NCBI GenBank assembly: GCA_026645635.1
Contig: JAPKMV010000270.1
Location: 1-5,590, forward strand
DNA from: Caldilineaceae bacterium
Lineage (GTDB): Bacteria > Chloroflexota > Anaerolineae > Caldilineales > Caldilineaceae
Reading direction: 5' to 3'
DNA length: 5,590 bases
Every line of letters begins with the position of its first letter. Positions within the stretch are counted from its first letter, which is position 1. Below the pieces are notes generated by a model that did no database searches, had not been told where the DNA came from, and saw nothing but the letters and a program-made list of their open reading frames with translations. The position numbers were made by a program, and so were the translations under genes. Positions 1-5,590 of this stretch are shown here, piece by piece.

Positions 1-1
1 C

Positions 2-1078
2 CTCGTGCTGGGTGCAGGGTTGGCGACTGCTTTCGCCCAGGATGAGCCGGTCGTGCGCCCCATCGACATCTCCACGCCGACGCCGGCGCCCAGCGCCACG
101 CCCTTCCGCCGCGACCTGCCGCTCACGCCGACGCCGGACCCGAGCCTGCCGCAGCCGCACGCGCCGTGTGACGCCGTCAACCTCGACGCCGGTGCACAAG
201 GCGCGTGCAGCTACACCGTGCGCCCCGGCGACACGCTGCTCACCGTGGCCCTGGAGACGGGGCTGGACCTGGAGGATACGCCCTGTGCGGTGGCGCCTGA
301 CTTTGACCCGGCCGCGCCGCTCGTCATCGGCGATGTGCTGACCGCGCCGCCTGCCAACGTCCGCTGCCACGCGGTGCAGCCGGGCGAAACCCTGGAGAGC
401 ATCGCCGCACAGTACGGCGTGAGCGCCGCGCAGATCTATCTCCTGGCCTGGAACCGGTTGGGCGAGACGCCGATGGATGCTGTTGTGCTGCCGGCGGGCT
501 GGCACCTGCGCGTGCCGCCGCCGCTCGCCGCCGAGTTGGACGCCGTCAGTGGCGCCGCGTCGCCAACACAAGCCAGCGCCTTCCTGCCGATGATCCTGGA
601 GATGCCAGTCAACACGTCGCCCTTCACACTCTTCGCCGCAGGCAGCGAGCGCCGCAGCAGCGACCGCGCACCCGAGGGCATGGGGCCGATCCCGGCGAAC
701 TGGCCCTATGGCAGCGGGCGTTTTGTCTGGCCCGTCTACGGCTGGCTCAGCCAGGGCTACCGCGCCGACCACCGTGCCATCGACATTGCCGCGCCCATCG
801 GCACGGCGATCACCGCCGCGGATCGCGGGGTTGTCATCCGCGCCGGCTGGAACAGCCAGGGATACGGCCAGTTCGTGGTGATCGACCACAACATCGACTA
901 CATCACCCTCTACGCCCACCTGCACCAGATTTTCGTGGAAGAAGGGCAGGTGGTGGCGCAGGGCGATCTGCTGGGCACGGTCGGCTCCACCGGCAACAGC
1001 ACCGGCCCCCATCTCCATTTCGAGATTCGCGACTTTGGCCGCCGCACGAACCCGCTGGAGTTGCTGACTATGCAATAG
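2..1078 (+). CDS. Secreted LysM-M23 metallopeptidase (5' partial)
   Basis: Probable exported peptidoglycan endopeptidase acting at the cell envelope. The frame is open to the left edge. The first residues (LVLGAGLATAFAQ) look like the end of a signal-peptide hydrophobic core followed by an AFA|Q cleavage site, so the GTG at position 5 is not the real start. Numbering from that GTG, the order is: a Thr/Pro-rich linker (about 22-54), two LysM-like modules (about 68-114 with YTVRPGDTL, and 121-171 with HAVQPGETLESIAAQYGV), a low-complexity spacer (about 172-235) and a C-terminal M23/LytM domain (about 236-352). The M23 catalytic set is complete: HxxxD at H256 and D260, H305 in YAHL, and HLH at 336-338, so the enzyme should be an active zinc hydrolase. 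LysM modules bind N-acetylglucosamine-containing glycans. Four cysteines (55, 68, 94, 121) border the LysM modules and may form disulfides. It converges on the MFS gene and is not part of that operon. Family call is very secure; the exact bond cleaved is unknown. Confidence 0.93.
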   Translation, partial: LVLGAGLATAFAQDEPVVRPIDISTPTPAPSATPFRRDLPLTPTPDPSLPQPHAPCDAVNLDAGAQGACSYTVRPGDTLLTVALETGLDLEDTPCAVAPDFDPAAPLVIGDVLTAPPANVRCHAVQPGETLESIAAQYGVSAAQIYLLAWNRLGETPMDAVVLPAGWHLRVPPPLAAELDAVSGAASPTQASAFLPMILEMPVNTSPFTLFAAGSERRSSDRAPEGMGPIPANWPYGSGRFVWPVYGWLSQGYRADHRAIDIAAPIGTAITAADRGVVIRAGWNSQGYGQFVVIDHNIDYITLYAHLHQIFVEEGQVVAQGDLLGTVGSTGNSTGPHLHFEIRDFGRRTNPLELLTMQ

Positions 1079-1144
1079 AGATTGGAGATTAGGAGATTGC
1101 GTCGCCGTCAACCAATCCCTCAATCTCTCAATCCCTCAATCTCC
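1077..1144. repeat. AATCTC-type inverted and tandem repeat between convergent genes
   Basis: The gap between the peptidase stop (TAG, 1076-1078) and the MFS stop (TAA on the minus strand, 1148-1146) is nearly all repeat. The right side is four tandem 8-base units, caatccct, caatctct, caatccct and caatctcc (1113-1144). The left side (1077-1099) carries the reverse complement: agagattg at 1077-1084 matches the unit at 1121-1128 exactly, and ggagattg at 1092-1099 matches the unit at 1137-1144 exactly. The RNA of either strand can fold into a hairpin in several registers around a loop of about 13 bases or more. Its place between converging genes suggests a two-way transcription stop or mRNA 3'-end stabiliser, but there is no T-tract, so it is not a standard intrinsic terminator. 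The seen structure is firm; the role is inferred. Confidence 0.75.
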
Positions 1145-1145
1145 A

Positions 1146-2357
1146 TTATCTGTGCCTGCGCACCGCCACCTCATGCAATACGAACATCAGGATCGTCGCC
1201 AGCAGGATGAAGGGCGGGATCACCTCCAGGCTGGAGCGTTCGGCCAGCGCGCCCGCCAGCCCCGGCAGCACGGCAATGCCAATCGACGCGCCCGCCACCT
1301 GGAAGCCGATGGCATTGGTCGCGTCGGCCACGCCCAAGCGAGCAGGGGTGGTGGACATGAGCAGCGGAAAGATCGGCGACATCGCAAAGCCCATCAAGGC
1401 CAGCGCCAGGAAAGAGACCAGATCGGCCGGGTTCCACCAGATGAGCGTGGCCGCCAGCGCGCCGGTGGCGATCATGGCGCGCGTGGCGTGAACGGGTTTG
1501 AAGCGGTTGGCGACAAAGCCGAAGACAATGCGACCCGCGGTGAAACTAGCCCAGTAGACGCTGACCCAGAAGCCCGCAGTGGTCACGGGTACGCCCCGCG
1601 ACTCCGTGAAGATGGTGTACATCCAGTTGCCCGCGGTGATCTCGGTGCCCGAATAGAGGAAGAAGATCAGGATGTTGACCCAGACGATGGGGCGGCGCAG
1701 GGTCGCGCGGTAGCTGATCTTCTCCAACTTGCGCGCGGCGCCGTCGCTGTGGGTGGCGGAGCGCAGTTCCCACGCATCGGCGCGGATGAAGATGAGCAGC
1801 GCCAGCGCCGCCTGCAGCAGACCGACCACGATGTAGCCCCAGCGCCACGCCACCTCCATGCTCAGCAGCACCGTCATCAAGATCGGCCCCAGGGTGGCGC
1901 CCAGACCAAAGGAGGCGTGCAGCCAGTTCATCAGCCGCGGGCTGAAGTTCATCGCAAAGTAGGTGTTCAGCCCGCCGTCGATGCCGCCGCTGGCCAGGCC
2001 GAAGACGAGGAACGCCGCCACCAGCGCCGGCCAGGAGGGCGCCAGCCCCATGGCGATCAACGCCACGCCGCGCAGGATCGTGGTGATGATCAGCAGGCGC
2101 GAGACGCCTAGCACGGTGATAAGCCGGCCGGCGCTGAAACTGGTGATGAGGAAGCCGGCGGTCGAGGCGGTGAGCAGCACGCCCATCTGCCCCAACGCCA
2201 GGCCGAAGTCGCCGCGCATCGACGGCCAGGCGATGCCCAACATGCCGTCGGGGATGCCCAGGAAGATGAAGACGAGATAGGCGATCACCACCACCATCAA
2301 GGTCGGGCTATGGCGGCGAGCGACACCGGTTACGGCTGCGCGGTGTTCGGTGCTCAT
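1146..2357 (-). CDS. Major facilitator superfamily transporter
   Basis: Integral membrane carrier of 403 residues, a normal MFS length, with about twelve hydrophobic segments (for example 20-42, 57-77, 85-105, 111-134, 175-192, 225-240, 295-308, 313-335, 350-372, 380-396). Visible motifs include [14 protein letters not shown] (34-47), [12 protein letters not shown] (124-135), [13 protein letters not shown] (146-158) and, in the second half, [14 protein letters not shown] (275-288), which resembles the MFS loop motif. The Gly-rich and DG-type motifs recall sugar carriers of the FucP/FHS type, but the substrate cannot be read from sequence and export is equally possible. The start at 2357 was chosen over an in-frame ATG at 2441 because it overlaps the methyltransferase stop as ATGA, has GGAG seven bases upstream, and the 28 extra upstream residues translate the methyltransferase C-terminus out of frame. 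It is the last gene of the operon, so it may move that pathway's product or precursor. Confidence 0.9.
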   Translation of the reverse strand: MSTEHRAAVTGVARRHSPTLMVVVIAYLVFIFLGIPDGMLGIAWPSMRGDFGLALGQMGVLLTASTAGFLITSFSAGRLITVLGVSRLLIITTILRGVALIAMGLAPSWPALVAAFLVFGLASGGIDGGLNTYFAMNFSPRLMNWLHASFGLGATLGPILMTVLLSMEVAWRWGYIVVGLLQAALALLIFIRADAWELRSATHSDGAARKLEKISYRATLRRPIVWVNILIFFLYSGTEITAGNWMYTIFTESRGVPVTTAGFWVSVYWASFTAGRIVFGFVANRFKPVHATRAMIATGALAATLIWWNPADLVSFLALALMGFAMSPIFPLLMSTTPARLGVADATNAIGFQVAGASIGIAVLPGLAGALAERSSLEVIPPFILLATILMFVLHEVAVRRHR

Positions 2358-3174
2358 GGACAGACTCCAAAGAAATCCAGTTGATGGGCGATGTAGACCA
2401 ATTCGCCCTGCTCGATCTGGCGGTGGCGCGTCTCGATCCACGCGGACAGTTGCGCCGGGTCAAGTTCGGCGCAACTCTGCAGCGCGCCATGCATCGTGTG
2501 GACGATGAAATGCAGGAAATAGGCCTCGTCGGCCGGGTAGAGGCCGCCGCGGGGATGCACCACCCAGTCGGACGCACCCGCAGCGTGCGGCTGTCGCCCG
2601 ACGGCCGGCCATCGGTGATGCGCTCGTCCATGGTGCGATGGTAGGCCGCCTCGACCTGTGCGTCGAAGGCCGGGTCGATTGCCGGCTGCAGGATGGTGGC
2701 GCCGTCGAAGTTGATCGTGAAGTAGAAGAGTCCGCCGGGCTTCAGCAGGCGGCGCAGCATAGGCAGCGTGCGCGGGATGTCCACCAGGTCAAGGAAGGCG
2801 TTGGCGATGAGCAGGTCGTAGCGGTGCAGGGCTGCGGGGCGGGCGACTACGTCGAAGAGATCGGCGGCTTCCAGGTGTACTGTCCAGTTCCCTGGCAGGC
2901 TGTGGAGGCGCGCCCGTGCTTCGGCGATGTTGGCCGGCTCCGCGTCAATCGCGGTGTAGTCGATGTTCGTGCTGGGGCAAAACTGCCATGCGACGGCGCG
3001 CTCGACCATCGTGCCGATGCCGGCGCCGATCTCCAGCACGTGGAGCGGCGTGTCTGTGCGGGCGGCTGCGGCGGCCATTGCCTGCCAGACGTGCGGATTG
3101 AGCGCCCGATCGTCCACGGTGCGCTTGGCCGCCAGGTAGCGAACAAAATCATAGGCTGCAGGGCGTCGATTCAT
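2354..3174 (-). CDS. Class I SAM-dependent methyltransferase, frameshifted near its C-terminal quarter
   Basis: S-adenosylmethionine-dependent methyltransferase with a Rossmann fold. The N-terminal part shows motif [10 protein letters not shown] (46-54), an acidic residue at the end of beta-2 (D77 in YTAIDAEP), [14 protein letters not shown] (120-133) and the post-IV segment [16 protein letters not shown] (143-158). The start ATG (3174) overlaps the glycosyltransferase stop as ATGA. After GDSRT (193-197, near base 2585) the frame changes: the same frame runs on to a stop at 2308 as Arg/Ser/Pro-rich junk that invades the MFS gene. A -1 frame instead gives [20 protein letters not shown] and continues to [12 protein letters not shown], ending at 2354 in an ATGA overlap with the MFS start. 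From memory, related proteins have a short segment between GDSRxG and AAGASDWVV that is missing here, so a small deletion whose length is not a multiple of three is likely. It is either a sequencing/assembly error or a real inactivation. The acceptor substrate is unknown. If translated as it stands, the protein is 288 residues ending at 2308. Confidence 0.85.
2365..2368 (-). promoter_or_regulatory. Ribosome binding site of the MFS gene
   Basis: GGAG on the minus strand lies seven bases before the ATG at 2357. With the ATGA overlap it decides the MFS start at 2357 and not 2441. It lies inside the last codons of the methyltransferase, which fits translational coupling. Confidence 0.7.
2578..2592 (-). 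other. Frameshift/deletion junction in the methyltransferase
   Basis: Frame with GDSRT ends and frame with AAGASDWVV begins within these bases on the minus strand. The second frame can be read back to about 2587 with sensible residues (HAAGASDW). The site is GC-rich, with no A/T-rich slippery heptamer, so programmed frameshifting is not favoured. The bounds are approximate because the missing family segment is judged from memory. Confidence 0.7.
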
Positions 3175-4238
3175 TGCGGATTCACCATTTCTGCCAGCCA
3201 GCGGCTGACGGTAGCCATGCTCTGCGCCCAGGTCGGCTGGCGGGCGTAGCGGGCCAGGGCGGCGGCGCGCAGGCGCGCCAGATAGGCGGGGTCGGCGGCC
3301 AGGCGCACGATGACCCCAGCAATCGCCGCAGCGTCGCCGGGCGGCGTCAGGAAGCCATCGACGCCGTCGGTCACGATCTCGTGGGCTGCGCCGGCGGTGG
3401 AGGCCAGCACGGGTAGCCCGCTGCGCATCGCTTCCAGATAGACGATGCCGTAACCTTCGTAGGAAGGCACGGCGAGCAGGTCGTGGCTGGCGTAGGCTGT
3501 GGACAGCGCATCGTCGGCGACGCGGCCGAGCAGATGCACCTGCGCCTTCGCCCCCAGCGCGGCGATGCGTGCGCGCACCTGGTTCGTGTAGCCAGGGTCA
3601 ACATCTTGCCGGCCGATCACCGTGAGCTGCCAGTGTGACGGCTCGACGCGCGCCAGCCCATCGAGCAGGGTGTGCAGCCCTTTGCGCGGGATCAGGTTGC
3701 CGACAAAGAGCACGCGCAGCGGGCCGCTTTCTACACGATTGGCCGGCGGTGGGGCGGGTAGATGGTCACCCGCGGGGTAGGCCACCAGGCTGGGCTTGGG
3801 GCTGGCGAGCAGCGCGTTCACGCTGGCGAGCGTGGTCTGGCTGTTGGCGAGGATCGCGTCTACGCTGGCAAGGTACTGCCGCTCGACCGCGCGATAGAGG
3901 GCGCGCAGCGCGCGGGGATGATCCTCGCTGCTGCGCAGGTGGTGCACCAGGCTCACGGTGCGGTAGGGTGTGCGCCCGGCCAGGCGGCGGTTGACCCAGA
4001 CCAGGCTGGGATGGTTGAGTTCATCCTGGATCATCACGTCCACGGCCGCGCGGCGCAGACGCTCCAACCACGCCCGGCTGAAGTTGTCACCCAGGTGCTG
4101 CGCGTAGTCACGCCAGGGCAGCGAGAAAACTTCGACATCCCAGCCATCGGCCGCCAACGCCCGCACCAGCATCCGGTCATAGAGATAGCCGCCTGACAGC
4201 GTATCCAGGCTGCCGTAGATGATCAATCCTGCGCGCAT
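3171..4238 (-). CDS. GT4-family (GT-B) glycosyltransferase
   Basis: Cytoplasmic retaining glycosyltransferase of 355 residues, typical for GT4, expected to move a sugar from a nucleotide-sugar donor to an unknown acceptor. The N-terminal Rossmann half shows a Gly-rich acceptor-side loop (SGG, 15-17) and HH at 99-100. The C-terminal half begins with [14 protein letters not shown] (174-187), followed by VHLLGRV (234-240) and the donor-binding EX7E motif E261-GYGIVYL-E269 with [13 protein letters not shown] after it; the family's key residues are intact. No membrane segment is seen. Its stop overlaps the methyltransferase start by ATGA (3171-3174), so the two are probably co-translated. Immediately before the ATG there is only CCCATTTTCCC with no ribosome site; the nearest strong one (GGAGGAG, 4343-4349) sits on the far side of a palindromic repeat. 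The position next to a pterin-synthase homologue suggests, without proving, that a pterin or related small molecule is the acceptor; a lipid or polysaccharide acceptor is the alternative. Confidence 0.9.
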   Translation of the reverse strand: MRAGLIIYGSLDTLSGGYLYDRMLVRALAADGWDVEVFSLPWRDYAQHLGDNFSRAWLERLRRAAVDVMIQDELNHPSLVWVNRRLAGRTPYRTVSLVHHLRSSEDHPRALRALYRAVERQYLASVDAILANSQTTLASVNALLASPKPSLVAYPAGDHLPAPPPANRVESGPLRVLFVGNLIPRKGLHTLLDGLARVEPSHWQLTVIGRQDVDPGYTNQVRARIAALGAKAQVHLLGRVADDALSTAYASHDLLAVPSYEGYGIVYLEAMRSGLPVLASTAGAAHEIVTDGVDGFLTPPGDAAAIAGVIVRLAADPAYLARLRAAALARYARQPTWAQSMATVSRWLAEMVNPQ

Positions 4239-4246
4239 GGGAAAAT

Positions 4247-4345
4247 GGGATAGACCGCGGATGAGGCGGATTTGGCAGATTTTCGCGGATTAATTCAAAA
4301 AATCCGCGTGAATCCGCCTCATCCGTCAAATCCGCGGTCTATCTC
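4247..4345. repeat. Imperfect palindromic intergenic repeat (ATCCGCG type)
   Basis: Nearly the whole gap between the pterin-synthase homologue and the glycosyltransferase is one long inverted repeat. The outer arms are a 12-base perfect match (4250-4261 with 4331-4342), which extends by further pairs 4249-4343 and 4247-4345. The middle arms are 11 bases (4262-4272 with 4311-4321), and the inner arms cgcggatt/aatccgcg are 8 bases (4284-4291 with 4301-4308) around the loop 4292-4300. Unpaired bulges lie at 4273-4283 and 4322-4330. The AATCCGCG core is repeated several times. Short ATCCGCG palindromes are scattered between genes in many GC-rich environmental bacteria, as I recall. There is no reading frame or transposase, and no T-tract for a terminator. 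It may be a small mobile or REP-like element. Confidence 0.8.
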
Positions 4346-4349
4346 CTCC
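4343..4349 (-). promoter_or_regulatory. Displaced Shine-Dalgarno sequence GGAGGAG
   Basis: A strong GGAGGAG lies on the minus strand just after the pterin-synthase homologue stop and directly against the outer arm of the palindrome, over 100 bases from the glycosyltransferase ATG. No start codon lies at the right distance. If the palindrome (4250-4342) is removed or folded out, eleven bases separate it from the ATG at 4238, a workable though slightly long spacing. Confidence 0.5.
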
Positions 4350-4354
4350 AATGA

Positions 4355-4741
4355 CTATGCCGCGCGCAGTTCGTGCCGATACGCCGCCCAGGCGATGTCG
4401 TTCTCCCAGATGCGCACGGTCAGCGCGTGGATGTTGGGCACGTGGAGCCGCTCGGCCAGCGTCAGGCAGACGATGCGGGTGAAGTGCTCGATGCTCGGAT
4501 TCAGCCCGGCGAATTCCGGCAGCTCGTTGAGCGTCTTGTCACGGTAGTAGGCGACGATCTCGTTGAGCCGCTGCTCCACATCGACGATGTCGACAAGATA
4601 GCCGTGGTGGTCGAGGGTCGCGCCCTCGAGCTGCAGCTCCAGTTGATAGTGGTGCGAATGCCAGAAATTTTCGGCGCCCCAGTCGCCGCCGATGAGAAAG
4701 TGCTGGGCGACGAAAGCGCGCTTGACAGCCAGTGTGTACAT
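4355..4741 (-). CDS. 6-pyruvoyl-tetrahydropterin synthase / QueD-like protein with altered catalytic residues
   Basis: Small T-fold enzyme of 128 residues, normal for the PTPS/6-carboxytetrahydropterin synthase family (COG0720), whose members act on 7,8-dihydroneopterin triphosphate. The zinc site is complete: H14 (FVAQHF), H28 and H30 (WHSHHYQLEL, in place of the usual HGH). Other fold markers are D51-x-x-D54 after the second strand, N81-P-x-x-E85, and E113 in VRIWEN, which aligns with the Glu that anchors the pterin ring. The catalytic residues differ: the Cys of CxxxHGH is E24 (ExxxHSH), and the LDH catalytic Asp-His pair aligns with R67-D68. Canonical QueD activity is therefore doubtful; PTPS-III enzymes also use Glu, but with ExxHGH spacing. 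The start is supported by GGAGAG at 4749-4754, seven bases upstream. It lies three bases after the MDR gene. No other queuosine genes (QueC, QueE, QueF) are in the window, which argues against a queuosine role. Confidence 0.88.
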   Translation of the reverse strand: MYTLAVKRAFVAQHFLIGGDWGAENFWHSHHYQLELQLEGATLDHHGYLVDIVDVEQRLNEIVAYYRDKTLNELPEFAGLNPSIEHFTRIVCLTLAERLHVPNIHALTVRIWENDIAWAAYRHELRAA

Positions 4742-4744
4742 GGT

Positions 4745-5590
4745 TCAACTCTCCAGGAATACTTGCAAGGTTGCAGCCGGATCTCGGTCGATCTGGCGAT
4801 AGGCCGCGGCGGCATCGGCCAGACGAAAACGGTGGGTGATGAGCGGCGACGTGTCGAGGGCGCGCAGCATCTCCCAGGCCACGGCAAAGCGCCGCGCCTT
4901 GTCCCAGCGCCCGCTCAGCACCGGGTCGATGGTGCTCACCTGGCTGCTGACCAGGCGCAGGCGGCTGCGGTGAAAGCGCCCGCCCAGGTCGATCGGCGCA
5001 CGTTTGGCGCCGTACCAGGAGCCGACCACGATGCGCCCGCTGAAGCCGGTGACGGCGATGGCCGTGTCGAGCGCGGCGGGGTTGCCGCTCAATTCGTAGG
5101 TCAGGTCAGCCGGGGTGACGGCGCCCAGGTTCTCCGGCGAATACAAGTCGGTGGCGCCCCAGGCGCGCGCCAGGCTGCGACGCTGCGGCAGCGGCTCGAT
5201 GGCCATGAGCGCGGCCAGGGGAAACCGGCTGAGCAGCGCAGTCGTCAGCAGCCCCACAATCCCCAAGCCGACCACGGCCACGCGCTCGCCGATAAGCGGC
5301 TGGCCGTCCATGACGAAATTTACGGCCGTCTCCATGTTGGGCAGCAGCGACGCTTGTTCCGGTGTGATGCCATCGGGCACGAGGAGCAGTTCACTGGGCG
5401 CGGCCAGGAACGCGCTGGCGTGGGGAACAAAGGCAAAGACGAGCCGGCCCAGCCAACTGCGGTCCACGCCGGCGCCCAGTGCTGTCACGCGCCCCACGCT
5501 GGCGTAGCCGTAGCGCAGGGGATAGCGCAGCGTAGCGCCGCCCGCGGCTGCGATCGTGGCATCGACCGCACTGTCGTCCGCAGTCTCGGT
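4745..5590 (-). CDS. MDR-superfamily oxidoreductase, alcohol dehydrogenase-like (N-terminus outside window)
   Basis: C-terminal 281 residues of a medium-chain dehydrogenase/reductase; the frame is open to the right edge, and the in-frame GTG at 5497 lies inside a conserved domain segment (RYGYASVGRVTALGAGV), so it is not the start. A typical member of about 330 residues would lack roughly 50-60 residues here. Counting from the edge: end of the GroES-like domain (about 20-85), Rossmann nucleotide-binding motif VAVVGLGIVG (104-113), acidic E132 at the end of beta-2 (consistent with NAD(H) preference, not proven), YELSGNPAALDTAI (165-178), and a C-terminal MDR tail ending AATLQVFLES. The zinc motif GHE of alcohol dehydrogenases aligns with G28-Y29-A30, the four-Cys structural zinc lobe is absent, and the usual later Cys position aligns with N85. 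It is probably annotated as zinc-binding alcohol dehydrogenase by homology, but may be zinc-free. It is the first gene in the window of the minus-strand operon; any operon promoter is further right. The substrate is unknown. Confidence 0.88.
   Translation of the reverse strand, partial: TETADDSAVDATIAAAGGATLRYPLRYGYASVGRVTALGAGVDRSWLGRLVFAFVPHASAFLAAPSELLLVPDGITPEQASLLPNMETAVNFVMDGQPLIGERVAVVGLGIVGLLTTALLSRFPLAALMAIEPLPQRRSLARAWGATDLYSPENLGAVTPADLTYELSGNPAALDTAIAVTGFSGRIVVGSWYGAKRAPIDLGGRFHRSRLRLVSSQVSTIDPVLSGRWDKARRFAVAWEMLRALDTSPLITHRFRLADAAAAYRQIDRDPAATLQVFLES
4749..4754 (-). promoter_or_regulatory. Ribosome binding site of the pterin-synthase homologue
   Basis: GGAGAG on the minus strand, seven bases before the ATG at 4741 and inside the end of the upstream MDR gene. 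It fixes the start codon and supports expression from one message. Confidence 0.7.

Noticed and set aside
1113..1144. CRISPR-like array
   Set aside because: The units are 8 bases, directly adjacent with no spacers, and no cas gene is present.
1152..2111. Long + strand open frame (319 codons) opposite the MFS gene
   Set aside because: Its translation is Arg/Gln/Gly/His-rich with no domain pattern, and it mirrors the transporter, whose hydrophobic segments and motifs are clear. It is an antisense shadow caused by GC-rich codons.
2358..2441. Longer MFS start at 2441 adding 28 residues
   Set aside because: The extra residues overlap methyltransferase coding sequence, are not membrane-like or conserved in look, and the start at 2357 has GGAG at the right distance plus the ATGA overlap.
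2354..2563. Separate small minus-strand gene of 69 codons
   Set aside because: Its sequence is the displaced C-terminus of the methyltransferase and ends in the expected ATGA overlap; it is a fragment, not an independent gene.
2578..2592. Programmed ribosomal frameshift in the methyltransferase
   Set aside because: No slippery heptamer or A/T run is present, and family residues seem missing at the junction, which a simple slip would not restore.
2638..3249. + strand open frame of 203 codons opposite the methyltransferase
   Set aside because: It lies opposite the well-supported motif I methyltransferase region and has no recognisable motif of its own.
3762..4196. + strand open frame of 144 codons opposite the glycosyltransferase
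   Set aside because: No motif is visible, and the opposite strand has an intact GT4 protein with EX7E.
4247..4345. Rho-independent terminator or riboswitch between the pterin and glycosyltransferase genes
   Set aside because: The stem has large bulges and no following T-tract on either strand, and no known riboswitch core was recognised. A repeat element is the simpler reading.
4272..4547. + strand open frame of 91 codons spanning the palindrome and the pterin gene
   Set aside because: It crosses the repeat and runs antisense to the PTPS-fold gene, with no motif.

Overview
This is a GC-rich bacterial window with six protein-coding genes, no RNA genes and no recognisable transposase. The LysM/M23 peptidase with a Thr-Pro linker, and the set alcohol-dehydrogenase-like protein, pterin-synthase-like protein, glycosyltransferase and methyltransferase, fit Chloroflexota (an Anaerolineae- or Caldilinea-like lineage). 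That placement rests on remembered protein style and gene context, not on a marker gene.

Layout. On the + strand, 2-1078 is the 3' part of a secreted LysM/M23 metallopeptidase gene; its true start lies to the left of the window. A convergent gap at 1079-1145 is almost entirely a short inverted and tandem repeat built on AATCTC. Everything else is on the - strand and reads right to left as one apparent operon: an MDR (alcohol dehydrogenase-like) protein (4745 to beyond 5590, N-terminus missing), a 6-pyruvoyl-tetrahydropterin synthase/QueD-like protein (4355-4741), a GT4 glycosyltransferase (3171-4238), a class I SAM methyltransferase (2354-3174, broken by a frameshift) and an MFS transporter (1146-2357). 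Glycosyltransferase to methyltransferase and methyltransferase to transporter are both joined by 4-bp ATGA stop/start overlaps, and the MDR and pterin genes are 3 bases apart. The only sizeable gap in the operon, 4239-4354, is filled by an imperfect palindromic repeat that appears to separate a strong GGAGGAG from the glycosyltransferase start.

How the genes may work together. The most interesting reading is a small pathway around a pterin or pterin-like substrate: a pterin-fold lyase, an oxidoreductase, a glycosyltransferase, a methyltransferase and a membrane carrier. Both enzymes with familiar names look chemically altered. The pterin-synthase homologue keeps its three zinc histidines but has Glu where the catalytic Cys should be and lacks the usual Asp-His pair. 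The MDR protein appears to lack the visible zinc ligands and the structural zinc lobe. The standard names (QueD, zinc alcohol dehydrogenase) may therefore mislead. A modified, possibly glycosylated pterin product is an inference from gene content; no product is shown by the sequence.
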